Of a stretch of 64,000 nucleotides of DNA, positions 51,127-60,859 are shown piece after piece. Origin of the DNA: Breoghania sp. (GTDB lineage Bacteria > Pseudomonadota > Alphaproteobacteria > Rhizobiales > Stappiaceae); the NCBI RefSeq assembly GCF_030066895.1, contig NZ_JASJAV010000003.1, forward strand, positions 62,001-126,000. The letters are read 5' to 3'. A model generated the notes under the pieces. It was given only the letters and a program-made list of their open reading frames with translations, ran no database searches and had not been told where the DNA came from. The translations under genes and the position numbers were made by a program. Within the stretch, counting starts at the first letter, position 1. Each line of letters begins with the position of its first letter.

Positions 51127-51789
51127 ATGGTGACGGACGGTACGGAGGTTCTGGATCGTTTCTTTTTTGTTTCATGTGAAACGCGTGAGCGACTGACCGT
51201 CTATGTCGACCTTCTTCGGCGGTGGCAGAAGGCACAAAATCTGGTCGCGCCGTGTCGACCTTGTCGCAAATTTGGTTGCGGCAATGTGGCCGACAGTCTC
51301 CGTATTTATCACCTGGCTCCGGATTTTTTGCACTTGATTGATTTTGGATCCGGCGCCGGATTTTCCAATCTCGTGATTACAATTCTTCTGGTTGAAAAAT
51401 CGTCCGAGGGAATGGTTTATCTGGTAGAGAGAAATCAGCGCAAGGCGGCCTTTCTGAGAACGATCATTCGCTAGACAGGTGCGCGGGCCTGTGGCCATGC
51501 AGATCGAATCGGCTCCGTGACGGATCGTTGGGATGAAGAGAAGGACGGGCACATCAAAGGCGTCTCCGCGCGCGCCCTGGCCGATCTGGATGTTCTTTGC
51601 TGTTTCTCACAGCTTTTCGTTTCCGGTGGAGCACAGGCGTTTTTCCACAAAGGACGTGAATCGCGTTCAGAGATTGTTAAAGCGTCTCACGCCTGTCATC
51701 TGGATCTGGTAGAAGATAAAAGTCTCATCGATCCGCAGAGCGTCATTCTTGAAATCTCGGAAATCCACCGGATCGACCCTTTTGATTAA
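51127..51789 (+). pseudogene. rsmG: 16S rRNA (guanine(527)-N7)-methyltransferase, in-frame stop
   Basis: RsmG methylates G527 of 16S rRNA. From an ATG at 51127 the protein reads MVTDGTEVLDRFFFVSCETR and runs to LVERNQRKAAFLRTIIR, where an in-frame TAG (51472-51474) takes the place of a residue that is Glu in relatives. The same frame continues with no shift to the stop at 51789. Beyond the nonsense codon there is sequence drift: the SAM-binding motif is GSGAGFSN (family GSGAGFPG) and the WxxRH segment of the N-terminal domain is replaced. The gene thus seems genuinely relaxed. Loss of RsmG gives low-level streptomycin resistance in other bacteria. A parS-like site lies inside its first 60 bases. 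Confidence 0.88.
51168..51183 (+). other. parS-like site inside rsmG
   Basis: TGTTTCATGTGAAACG matches the parS consensus at 14 of 16 positions. Sites inside rsmG are not unusual in this origin region; two mismatches make this the weakest of the three. Confidence 0.45.
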
Positions 51790-51818
51790 ATGGTGAATCG
51801 GGTGAGGGCTTTGACCGC

Positions 51819-52634
51819 ATGAGTGTGCTTCCTAAATCTCCGCGCGTGCTCTCGCTCGCAAATCAGAAGGGCGGCGTTGGCAAGACGACCACGGCCATCA
51901 ATCTTGGGACGGCCCTGGCGGCCATCGGCGAGCGGGTACTGGTGATCGATCTCGATCCCCAGGGCAACGCGTCGACGGGTCTCGGTATCGACCGGTCGCA
52001 GCGCACCGTGTTCACCTATGAGGTGCTTTACGGTGAGGCAACCTTGAAGGGAGCCATCCGCGAGACGGTCGTGCCCCGGCTTTGGGCCGCACCGTCAACG
52101 ATGGATCTGCTGGGACTGGAACTCGAAATCGCGGATTCGCCCGATCGTGCTTTCAAGCTGCGCAAGGCGATCGCGGACTACGTGGCCGAGCACGACAATC
52201 CCGGTTTCAGCTATATTCTGGTTGATTGCCCGCCGTCGCTCAATCTTCTGACGATCAATGCGCTCAGCGCGTCGCATTCCATTCTGGTGCCGTTGCAGTG
52301 TGAGTTCTTCGCGCTGGAAGGGTTGAGCCAGCTTCTGAGCACCGTCGAGCAGGTCAAGCAGGCGCTCAATCCTGAATTGAGCATCCACGGCATCGTGCTG
52401 ACCATGTACGATAGCCGCAATAACCTGTCGACGCAGGTCGTTGCCGATGTGCGTGAGACAATGGGCGAGGCGGTCTACGACACGGTCATTCCGCGGAACG
52501 TGCGTGTGTCGGAAGCGCCGTCTTATGGAAAGCCGGTCTTGCTCTACGATTTGAAATGTCCCGGGAGTCAGGCTTATTTGCGGTTGGCCTCCGAGATCAT
52601 TCAGCGTGAGCGGAAAATCCGGAAGGCGGCATAG
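51819..52634 (+). CDS. parA: Chromosome partitioning protein ParA
   Basis: ParA is the deviant Walker ATPase that moves ParB-parS complexes and so segregates the origin. The 271-residue product has the KGGVGKTTTAINL P-loop at residues 17-29, switch I DLDPQGNAS and switch II DCPPSLNLLTINAL. It starts 29 bases after the end of rsmG and is followed by parB after about 160 bases. Both genes are intact, as expected for the chromosomal system. Confidence 0.97.
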   Translation: MSVLPKSPRVLSLANQKGGVGKTTTAINLGTALAAIGERVLVIDLDPQGNASTGLGIDRSQRTVFTYEVLYGEATLKGAIRETVVPRLWAAPSTMDLLGLELEIADSPDRAFKLRKAIADYVAEHDNPGFSYILVDCPPSLNLLTINALSASHSILVPLQCEFFALEGLSQLLSTVEQVKQALNPELSIHGIVLTMYDSRNNLSTQVVADVRETMGEAVYDTVIPRNVRVSEAPSYGKPVLLYDLKCPGSQAYLRLASEIIQRERKIRKAA

Positions 52635-52795
52635 ATCCGCAGTTTCGTAATTCGGATTTTACGGTTGGTGTTCGAAACGGGTATTACAGATGATCGGTTT
52701 TTGTAAACTCGGCGTCCGGTGCGTCCGATTCGGAACCGAATTGATGCAAGCTAAACAAACGACAGCCGAAAAGCTGCGTCTAAGGAAGCGGGATT

Positions 52796-53716
52796 ATGGC
52801 CATGGCGGATGAAGCCGGTGGTACTCGAAACAAGAGATTGGGGCGCGGACTGGCCGCACTGATCGGCGATGTCAGCACCGATGCGCCCAGCGGCGGCGGC
52901 AATGCGGATGATGCAGCGGGTGCGCATGGACGCTCCGGTATCCGCAAGATCCGGATCGAATATATCCGGCCCAATCCGCGTAATCCGCGCAAGACCTTTA
53001 GCGAAGATGATCTGAGCGACCTGACCGAATCCGTGCGCGAGAAGGGGGTCGTGCAGCCGATCCTTGTTCGCCCGTCGGCAATCGAGAAGGGTACGTTCGA
53101 ACTCATCGCTGGTGAACGGCGCTGGCGGGCGGCGCAGAAGGCGGGGCTCCATGAGATGCCTGCGGTCGTCCGCGATGTTACCGACCAGGAAGCGCTCGAG
53201 CTCGCGATTATCGAAAACGTGCAGCGCGCCGATCTCAATCCGATCGAAGAGGCGTTGGGTTACGATCAGCTTGTTGCCGATTTCAATTACAGCCAGGCGG
53301 CATTGGCGAAGGTGATCGGCAAGAGCCGTTCGCACGTGGCAAACACGATGCGGCTGTTGAAGCTTCCGAACGCGGTGAAGGATTATCTGGCCCAAGGTCT
53401 GCTGACCGCAGGTCACGCACGAGCTCTGATCACCGTGGACGATCCGGCTGCCCTGGCCGAGATCATTGTGCAAAAGGGCTTGAGCGTTCGCGACGCGGAA
53501 AAGCTCGCCCATGACCCGGAAGCGTTGAAGAAGGCAAAGGGTGCTGCGCTGAAGCCGGCCGACACGGTCGCCCTGGAGAAGCGCCTTTCAGATGGTCTCG
53601 GGTTGGCGGTCGCAATCAACAACAAGCCGAATGCGGAATCCGGTGAACTGAAGATCAAGTATAAGTCGCTTGAGCAGCTCGATCAGGTCTGTCGCCTGTT
53701 GGGTGTCAGTAACTAA
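52796..53716 (+). CDS. parB: Chromosome partitioning protein ParB
   Basis: ParB binds parS, hydrolyses CTP to slide along DNA, and links the origin to ParA. The 306-residue protein has the CTP-binding GERRWRAAQ, the helix-turn-helix YSQAALAKVIGKSRSHVANT and a C-terminal dimerisation domain. Two ATGs two codons apart (52796 and 52802) are both possible; the first has a better ribosome-site spacing. After the stop comes a 135-base AT-rich gap followed by genes on the other strand that are not the usual rhizobial neighbours (holA, leuS). Confidence 0.96.
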   Translation: MAMADEAGGTRNKRLGRGLAALIGDVSTDAPSGGGNADDAAGAHGRSGIRKIRIEYIRPNPRNPRKTFSEDDLSDLTESVREKGVVQPILVRPSAIEKGTFELIAGERRWRAAQKAGLHEMPAVVRDVTDQEALELAIIENVQRADLNPIEEALGYDQLVADFNYSQAALAKVIGKSRSHVANTMRLLKLPNAVKDYLAQGLLTAGHARALITVDDPAALAEIIVQKGLSVRDAEKLAHDPEALKKAKGAALKPADTVALEKRLSDGLGLAVAINNKPNAESGELKIKYKSLEQLDQVCRLLGVSN

Positions 53717-53851
53717 CTGATATAATTAATATTTTAATGAAAAATCCTTCCACTGGTGCGGGGGCCTTTGTCTTTTTGGGCTGTTCCGTGAGCCTCACGG
53801 CAAAGTCTCTGCGAAACGCGGGTTAGCGCGTTTCTCTTAGACTGGCTGCAT

Positions 53852-54433
53852 TCAGAAATGCGCCATCTGCGTTTCGACCTTCTTGAGGAAGGAGGAGCTG
53901 TCGGTATCAGTTGCGCGGCTCATGTCGTAGAGCGCGAGGTAGTTCAGCGGCGCCATTGGTTTGATCTGAGCGCGCAGGACCCGCTTGACGATCTTGCGCG
54001 GGGGATCTCCCGCCAGGAAGGCCCCTGTCCGTGAGCCGCCATAATGGGTAACGGCGGCGAGTTTGGTGATGTTGTGGAGGCTCGGCACCACCTTGCCATT
54101 CTCCATCCGGAAGGAAACGCCAGGCAGGAAGACCCGGTCGAAGAAGCCCTTCAACATTGCCGGGAAACCGAAGTTCCAGACCGGATAGCACAGCACCAGC
54201 GCTTCGGCCTGTTCCACCCGTTTGACGTAGTCCGCAACATTCGCCTGGTTGCGATCGAGCTCGTGATAGTCGATGCGCTTCTGACGGGAGAGGGCGGGGC
54301 TGAAGCCTTCGGCATAGAGATCGCAATCATCGACCTCGTGGCCGGAGACTTTCAGCGTCTTGACGACCGTTTCGTGCAGTGAGGCATTGAAGCTGGTTTC
54401 GACCGGGTGGGAGTAAAGAACAAGGATGCGCAC
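53852..54433 (-). CDS. NAD(P)H-dependent flavoprotein oxidoreductase (flavodoxin-like fold)
   Basis: This 193-residue protein belongs to the NAD(P)H dehydrogenase (quinone)/MdaB/KefF group with a flavodoxin-like fold. It starts at a GTG (54433) with GAGG upstream: MRILVLYSHPVETSFNASLH contains the FMN-phosphate region, and the conserved VLCYPVWNFGFPAMLKGFFD and THYGGSRTGAFLAG are intact. It is the last gene of the minus-strand cluster and starts 7 bases after the FAD-oxidase gene ends. Its substrate is unknown; in this context it may reduce a flavin or a quinone intermediate. Confidence 0.85.
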   Translation of the reverse strand: MRILVLYSHPVETSFNASLHETVVKTLKVSGHEVDDCDLYAEGFSPALSRQKRIDYHELDRNQANVADYVKRVEQAEALVLCYPVWNFGFPAMLKGFFDRVFLPGVSFRMENGKVVPSLHNITKLAAVTHYGGSRTGAFLAGDPPRKIVKRVLRAQIKPMAPLNYLALYDMSRATDTDSSSFLKKVETQMAHF

Positions 54434-54440
54434 GTGAGAT

Positions 54441-55852
54441 TTACCTCAAACCTTGGAACAGGAACCGCCCGTCGGCCTTGAAGTCGAAATCGGGGTTGTC
54501 CCAGGTGATCATCTTGCCGGGGTTGAGCAGGCCCTTGGGATCGGCTTCACGCTTGAAGGCGAGTTGTTGTTCGTCGGTCTGCTTCATGCCGCCCTCCTCA
54601 AGGGTGTAGCGGTGCGGATTGAAGATTGGCAATTTACTTCCTCGTGCAGGCGGATGATCTCGTCCAGGCGCTCCTCGCTCGTGTAGCGCACGACCGGCAG
54701 GCCGAAGCAGGTGACATTGCCGTCGAAACGCACGAATTCCAGGTGCCCCGGCAGCTCGTCGCCGAAGAGTTTGGTCATCGCTTCGACCTTGGCCATCTGA
54801 TCGGGGTAGGGGTAGAGGATCTGAAGATAGGTGATGCTGGAATCAACCCGCAGGCCGCGCAGCGTGGTGTGGTTCCAGGCCAGTTCGAAGACCGGCGGAA
54901 GCCCTTTCTTCTCTTCTTCGCCTGCCGTGTCCGACCGATAGACGATTGATGCCTTCCGATGCTCTGCGAAGGCCGTCAGGGCTGGCATGGCAAAGGGGGC
55001 GACAATCTTATCACGCAGACGGACTGATCGGGCCTCAGGTACTTCCTGTGGCGCAGGAAATACTCATGCGGCACCGGGGCAGCGATAACTCCCAGTTCCT
55101 TCAACAGAATGCCGTCCTGGGCGCCGAGTGCATCGGCGAAGCGCGCGCCGTCCATGAAGGTGTCAAAACCGACGATCACGTCGACCCAATCGTAGGCAGC
55201 GGTCAGCGGCATCTCGACTTCGGTGATGACGCCGTTCGTGCCGTAGGCATGCATGACCTTGGCAAGATCGGCGCCGGTCATGTCGAGAACCCTCGGTTCC
55301 GCTTCCATGGTCACGACGCGCGCGCTGATGACGTTGCCGAGATCGCGCAGAGCTCTCCAGCGGATCTAACCGATTCCGCCCGATCCGCCCGTAACGAAAC
55401 CGCCGACGGCGGTGGCTGTGCTATAGGTGGAGGGATGGAGGCGCAATTCCTGACCGGTTTCGCTCGCCGCGTCATGGATTGCCGACAGCAGCGCTCCGGA
55501 CTCGCAGACGATGCGACCGGGGCCGATGTCCTTGATCCGGTTCATCTCCGCCAGATTGAGAACGCCGCCGCCGGCCAGAGGCATGGCCTGACCGTAGTTT
55601 CCTGTGCCGGCGCCACGGACGGTTACGGGCACATCGTGCTCGTAGCAGGCCTTGAGCACGCGGACGGCGTTTTCTTCAGATTTCGGGGTAATGACGACGT
55701 TGCCGGAGACCTGATCGAGCTGCTTTTTCAGGACCGGCGAATACCAGAAGAAGTCGCGGCTCTATCTGTTTGACGATCGAGGGATTATCCTCGATGGAAA
55801 GATCGCTGAGTGTCTTCAGCACCGGTTCGAGACCGGGAATTTCGGCGCTCAT
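54441..55852 (-). pseudogene. FAD-linked oxidase (GlcD/glycolate-oxidase-like), decayed
   Basis: The remnants match PCMH-type FAD-linked oxidases. The start at 55852 (MSAEIPGLEPVLKTLS) overlaps the amidohydrolase stop as ATGA. The frame shifts near 55770; the FAD-binding segment VRGAGTGNYGQAMPLAGG follows intact, and an in-frame TAG (55366-55368) lies after the conserved GGSGGIG. The next frame runs NVISARVVTMEAEPRVLDMT to about 55000, another shift leads to LRVDSSITYLQILYPY, and a further one near 54640 to the C-terminus KQTDEQQLAFKREADPKGLL and the stop at 54441. Original substrate unknown. Confidence 0.82.
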
Positions 55853-57186
55853 GATGCACCTCCCATAAGATCATCGAGTTCTCGGTAGTCTGGCAAGGCG
55901 GTGTCTATGGGCCTACCGTAACGGAAAACATCGTGCGACGCCCTAGGCCGCGCCATGATTTCAAACAAATCGCGTCCTTGAAATGCGATGAAGTCGGCCC
56001 GCCCGCCAACCTGCAGGAGACCGTGCTCCGGCTGGCGCAGGATGCGGGATGGTGTCGTGGTCACCGCACGGATCCAGTCGGAGGCCGGATGATCGAAATG
56101 CGCGATCCGCGTCGCCTGGGTGAAGACTTCGATCATGTCGAGATTGCCGTAGGCATAGAAGGGGTCTCGAGTATTGTCGGAAGCGACCATGACGGGAACA
56201 TCACGGCTCTTGAGTTCGTGCAGAAGCGTGATCCCCCGCCAGCGCGGCGTACCGGGGGCAGAGCCGGGGTTTCGCCGTCCCTGCAGGTACATGTTGCACA
56301 TGGGGAGCAAAACGATGGCGAGTCCCGCCTTCGCGACGAGATCCATCGTGCGGTTGGCTTCGTCCTCCTCCTGACAGGCCAATGAACAGCAATGGCCGCA
56401 AAGGATATTTCCGAAAAATCCGTTGCGGATCGCCGCCTCGGCAATGTGCCGGAGTGTCTGGACTTGCGGATCCGATGTCTCGTCGACGTAGAAATCGAGA
56501 TCGAGACCGCGTGCCCCCGCCGCCCGCATGATCGCATCGAGGTGTTCGTCGAGGCGCGGGATCATATAGGTGACCGCGCCCAGGACTCCGTTTGCCGCAT
56601 TTACGTGATCCACCGTCCTCTCCAGGTAACCGTCGTCGGCATCCAGCCTTTCAATGCCGAACAGGCACGATCCGTGTAGCTATATGCGGTCCGACCAGTC
56701 CTGAACGACTTCGCACAGGATAGGCCAGGAAATCTCGTTTTGCGGCGGCAGGCTGTCGATATGGGGCCGGATCAGCGACGTGCCGTGCGCGTAGGCGCAG
56801 CGCAGGGCGAAATCCATGTGTCGGCGGACTTCTTCACCGGACCAGCTGGTAGCCCTGTCCTCGAAGGTTGCATTGAGCGTGCTACCGAAGGTGCGGTCTC
56901 TGTTGGGACGGCGCGGCCAGATGTGCCCCTTGTCGAGATGGGTATGGCAATCGACCAGTGTTGGGAGGACCATGCCACCATCGAGATCGATGTTGGGTTC
57001 GGTGCCTTGATCGAGGCTTCTGGCGGTTGCGAATTGCGTGAACTTGGCGTTTTCGACGCGAATATCGATCCGGGCGAGATCTTCGGACTCGGATATCTGA
57101 TCGATTCCATCGGTCACGAAGGTCGATACGGTGGCGTTCGTGAGCACATAGCTGTCGGTGCTGTTCAGAACAGCGAAGTCGGTCAC
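55849..57186 (-). pseudogene. Cytosine-deaminase-like amidohydrolase with one in-frame TAG
   Basis: This is an amidohydrolase-superfamily protein of the cytosine deaminase type: metal-binding VDCHTHLDKGHIW, the HIDSLPP region, the FYVDETSDPQ motif, and the late conserved SDNTRDPFYAYGNLDM. It begins at a GTG at 57186, one base after the permease stop. The only visible lesion is an in-frame TAG at 56680-56682 after WSDRI, most simply a change of CAG. The rest of the frame is perfect to 55849. A single-nonsense pseudogene or a suppressible gene are both possible. Substrate could be a pyrimidine or a related N-heterocycle. Confidence 0.83.
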
Positions 57187-57187
57187 G

Positions 57188-58036
57188 TCAGTTTTCTTTT
57201 TTCAGCGCGTTCTCGTGCCATTTGTGAAACAACAGGTGGGAGATCGTGTTCGTGGTGAGGAAGAGCGCGGCGAAGAGGCGGGGAATGTTGAGGCGGAACT
57301 GGGATTCCAGCAGGTGGAAGGCGAGACTGGATTCCGCACCGGCGGAGCCGGCGGCGAATTCGGCAACGACCGCGGCGATGAGGGCGAGACCCCCGGCGAT
57401 CTTGAGGCCTGCAAGGAAGAAGAAGAGGGCGTTCGGCATTTTCAAGTAGACCAGCGTCTGCCAACGACTTGCGCCATAAAGCTCGAACAGGTTCAGAAGG
57501 TTATGGTCGGTCGACTTCAGCCCCTGCACCGTGTTGGACAGGATCGGGAAGAAGGCAACGATCCAGGCGCAGATGAGCAGGGTCGCTTGTGTGGAGGGCG
57601 CGTAGATCAGAATCAGCGGTGCGATCGCGACGATCGGCGTGACCTGCAAGACGACCGCGTAAGGATAAAGCACGAGCTCGGCAAAACGCGATTGCGCCAT
57701 GAGAACAGCGAGCGCAATATTGCCGACGAGCGCGATGGCAAGCGCGGTGAAGGTGATCTTGAGCGTGACGAGGAGCGCCGGTCACAGGATCGGCCAGTCG
57801 GTATAGAGAGTCTCGGCCATGCGCATAGGACTCGGCAGAATGTAATGCGGCACGTCGAAGGCCCAGACGTAGAACACCCAGACGCCGGTCAGAAGCACCA
57901 GCATCATCAGAGGGATGGCGATCCGCCAGAAGGTCGCCGCGGTCTTTGCGGTCTCGGTGGCGGATCCGATTTTCGTCATGACCGCCCTGAGCGAACGCGG
58001 TCCCGGTGCAGCGGATTGAACGGTTGCCATCGTCAT
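57188..58036 (-). pseudogene. ABC transporter permease (NitT/TauT family) with one in-frame TGA
   Basis: The product is a six-segment inner-membrane permease of the nitrate/taurine/pyrimidine type. The start at 58036 (ATG) overlaps the ATPase stop (ATGA). The frame runs through LMMLVLLTGVWVFYVWAF and VPHYILPSPMRMAE to an in-frame TGA at 57782-57784 after DWPIL (probably GGA originally). It then resumes in the same frame with LLVTLKITFTALAIALVGN and the EAA-type loop near ELYGASRWQTLVYLKMP, to the stop at 57188. One nonsense codon is the only defect seen. Confidence 0.82.
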
Positions 58037-58920
58037 GCCGGTTCGCTTGCCTCCATCGCGCTTTGCAGGGCCTCCGAGGCCCGGCGGCAGAAATCGTTGT
58101 AGATGACGGAGGTGCGGAACTCCTCCTCTCTCGGGTAGGGCGTGTCGATGGGAATGTCCTCCATGACGCGGCCGGGACGGGCGGCCATGATGATAATCCG
58201 GTTGGAGAGGTAGACGCTCTCGAATACGGAGTGGGTTACGAAAATGACCGTCCAGCCGAATTTCTCCCACAGGTGCAGGAGATCGTTGTTGAGCTTGAAG
58301 CGGGTAATTTCGTCGAGCGCGGCGAAGGGTTCGTCCATCAGCAGCAGCTTCGGCTTGGTGACGAGCGCACGCGCGATGGAAACGCGCATCTTCATGCCAC
58401 CGGACAGTTCGCGCGGATAGCTCTTGGCTAAGCTTTCCAGCCCGACCATCTCCAGAGTGTCCATCACATCGGCCTGGGCATCCGCCTTGGAGCGGCCCTT
58501 GAGCCTCAGCGGCAGATAGACGTTGTTGAAAACGGTGGCCCACGGCATCAGCGTGGGTTTCTGGAACACGAAACTGATGTTCTGATCGGCAACTCCGTTT
58601 GCGGAGATGGCGTCGGTGCCATTGGCGCCCTTGTGCCACTCGACGCTGCCGGGAGAGGCGTCGCCGAGCCCGGCGACGATGCGCAGTGCGGTGGACTTGC
58701 CGCATCCGGAAGGTCCCAGAAGGCTGACGAAATCTCCTTCGCGAATGTCGAGCGACATGTCGCGGAGCGCGATCGTGCCGTTGGCAAAGGTCTTGGAGAC
58801 GTTTCGGAGAGAAACGAGGGTCGGCGCAGTCTGCGCGGCACAGCTCGTCTGTTCTTTGTTCTTGAGTGTGATTGTCACTTCATCGGTCCGTTTAGCGCCA
58901 GGAGAGCCGGTGGTGGTCAT
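58033..58920 (-). CDS. ABC transporter ATP-binding protein (NitT/TauT family)
   Basis: The 295-residue ATPase drives the adjacent transporter. It has Walker A GPSGCGKST (about residue 75), the ABC signature LSGGMKMRVSIARAL and Walker B LLLMDEPFAALDE, followed by the His loop in VTHSVFESVYL. About 35 residues precede the catalytic domain. I chose the ATG at 58920, since the open frame upstream does not look like protein. It is the only uninterrupted component of this transporter; the substrate-binding protein and the permease carry nonsense codons. Confidence 0.9.
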   Translation of the reverse strand: MTTTGSPGAKRTDEVTITLKNKEQTSCAAQTAPTLVSLRNVSKTFANGTIALRDMSLDIREGDFVSLLGPSGCGKSTALRIVAGLGDASPGSVEWHKGANGTDAISANGVADQNISFVFQKPTLMPWATVFNNVYLPLRLKGRSKADAQADVMDTLEMVGLESLAKSYPRELSGGMKMRVSIARALVTKPKLLLMDEPFAALDEITRFKLNNDLLHLWEKFGWTVIFVTHSVFESVYLSNRIIIMAARPGRVMEDIPIDTPYPREEEFRTSVIYNDFCRRASEALQSAMEASEPA

Positions 58921-58950
58921 GGATGGATGCGAATTACGGTTTCTGACCGG

Positions 58951-58983
58951 GCGGAGCCCTCGGCCCGAGGCTTCGGGCTCCGC
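58951..58983. repeat. GC-rich hairpin between the binding-protein and ATPase genes
   Basis: GCGGAGCCC (58951-58959) pairs perfectly with GGGCTCCGC (58975-58983) around a 15-base loop. It lies in the 107-base gap between the substrate-binding-protein stop and the ATPase start. Such hairpins often protect upstream binding-protein mRNA so that it is made in excess. Confidence 0.55.
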
Positions 58984-59027
58984 CGCGATTTGACGTTTAA
59001 GTCGGCCTTCGAAGGGAAAAGGTCGGC

Positions 59028-60041
59028 CTAGTTCTTGATGTCCATGCCGACGCCCTTGCAGATGAATTCGGTCGTGTAGACCTTCTCGACATCGAGATCG
59101 GCATTCACCACGCCCGCCTTGACCATCTGGTCGTAGAATGCAGTGATGTGGCCCGCGTTCATGCATCCGATGCCCTTTTCCAGGGCCTCTCCCGATTCAA
59201 TCAGGCCAAATTCTTTCATCGTCTTGATCGAGAAGGCGATCTGGCTATCCGTTATCTCCGGATTGTCCTTCTTGATGGCGGGATTCGCGGTTTCGTTGTC
59301 GCCATAGAGATAGTTATAGCAGCCGATGATCGAGGCTTCGACGAAACGCTGAACGAGATCCTCGTTCTTTTTGACGAAATCTACCTTCGCCTCGATCGTG
59401 GTCGAGTAGATCTCAAAGCCGGCATCGGCGAGAAGGAAAAGCTTCGGCTTGAAACCGCCTTCGGTTTCGATCACATAGGGCTCGGAGGTGATGTAGCCCT
59501 ACTGCGTGGACTTCTTGTCGGCGATGAAGGGGGCCGGGTTGAAGGTGTAGAGCTTGTACTGCGCGTCGGAGAAGCCCTCATAGACGTTCTACATCCATTG
59601 GAAATAGGAGGCGGAGCCGTCCTTGCCCATGAAGATGGTCGGCAGGCTCGCCAGATCCTCGAATTTCTCCAGCCCCTGATCGGGGTGGGCGATGAGAACC
59701 TGCGGATCCTTCTGGAAGATCGCGGTGACCTCGATCAGCGGAATACCCTGTTCGACGGCCGAGAACGAGTCGAGCAGGTTGCCGTTCATGTAGAAGTCGA
59801 TCTTGTCGGCCATCAGCAGCGCGCGGTTTGCCGCCTGCGGACCGCCCTGAACGATTTCCACGTCGAGGCCGTATTTCTCATAGGTGCCGTCGACGACGGC
59901 CTGATAGAACCTGCCGTGTTCGGTCTGAGCGAGCCAGTTGGTTTCGAATTTCACCTTGTCGAGCTCGGAAGCGGGAGCCGCCGCGGCCAAGGTTCCCGTA
60001 AGTGTCAGGACCGCAAACGCGATCTTTGCCATGCGATTCAT
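59028..60041 (-). pseudogene. ABC substrate-binding protein (NMT1/THI5-like) with two in-frame TAGs
   Basis: This periplasmic protein belongs to the NitT/TauT/pyrimidine-precursor binding family. It has a clear signal peptide (MNRMAKIAFAVLTLTGTLAA) and the core FETNWLAQTEHGRFYQAVVD and VEIVQGGPQAANRALLMADK. Two TAG codons interrupt the one frame: 59589-59591 after SYFQWM (Lys in relatives) and 59499-59501 after KKSTQ (Gln in relatives). The remainder to the stop at 59028 is well conserved. The start at 60041 has AGGGGGA upstream. Confidence 0.83.
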
Positions 60042-60424
60042 TTGTAAATCCCCCTGCTGATTCTGCGGGTCTTTCCAAGTCGTGCCGCCGGCTGCGATGA
60101 GCCCGTGCAACCAGACAAAAATCACAAGAGACATACCTCTCGGGGAGATTTGCGGTCGTGTTCGTGAAATATAATTAAAAAGTTAAATATTAGACGAGAG
60201 AGGCTTGGCTCTTGAGTGTCGCAACTTGCCTAGCGGAAGAGGATCGACTTCCGTTGCCTAAAAAATAGTCTCTCACAGACTGTTTGGAAGACGAAGCTCG
60301 ACCGTACGGTTGTTCTTTGTGCTACAATGCCGGACCGGGTTCGCGCGAATTTTCCGCAACGGCGAGATTTGCAGTTTCGTTCCGGTGGACTAGCGTCTAC
60401 GGGAACAACTCGGAGGAGTTTGCG
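60042..60424. other. Divergent regulatory region of the catabolic cluster
   Basis: About 380 bases separate the binding-protein gene (leftward) from the RidA-like gene (rightward). The centre is AT-rich (60140-60200), as expected for promoters. A short inverted repeat AGTCT-CTCAC-AGACT lies at 60267-60281. No regulator gene is adjacent, so the effector is unknown. Confidence 0.4.
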
Positions 60425-60817
60425 ATGTTGAGGCATCTTGTGCCTGACCAGATACGCACGCCGTTCGCACGTTACAGCCATAGGGTCGAAATACCGGCGG
60501 GATGCCGGATGCTCGTGTGCTCGGGCCAACTCGGCATCGGCGCGGACGATGCCATCCCGGAAGGGGCAGAGGCGCAGTCCAAGGTTTGCTTTGAAGCCTA
60601 TCCGGGCGCTTCTGCGCGAGGAGGGTATGGACGTTACCGATATCGTGCGCCTCAAACGCCTACTGTTACAGCTCGCGAACACATGGCGGGCTACATGGCT
60701 GCGCGGGATGCCTTTATCGGAACGCCATCCCCGGCTTCCACGCTGATGATCGTCTCCGGCTTCACCCGCGAGGATTTCGTCTTTGAAATCGAAGCGCTGG
60801 CGGCCAAGACTGACTAA
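60425..60817 (+). pseudogene. RidA family (YjgF/YER057c) protein, frameshifted
   Basis: RidA-like proteins hydrolyse reactive enamine/imine intermediates or act in heterocycle catabolism. The ATG at 60425 (GGAGGAG upstream) begins MLRHLVPDQIRTPFARYSHR, the core CSGQLGIGADDAIPEGAEAQ reads to about 60595, then the frame shifts (ALLREEGMDVTDIVRL) and near 60660 shifts back to HMAGYMAARDAFIG, ending at 60817. Two compensating shifts are needed to restore the family pattern, so it is probably dead. It belongs to the rightward half of the cluster with the second amidohydrolase. Confidence 0.78.
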
Positions 60818-60859
60818 TTCTTCCGGCTCAAGGTCGGCAAAAGACAAAAAGAGGTTTCA

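Noticed and set aside
57782-57784. Selenocysteine at the in-frame TGA of the permease
   Set aside because: NitT/TauT permeases are not selenoproteins, no SECIS-like hairpin is visible after the codon, and the neighbouring genes also carry plain nonsense codons.
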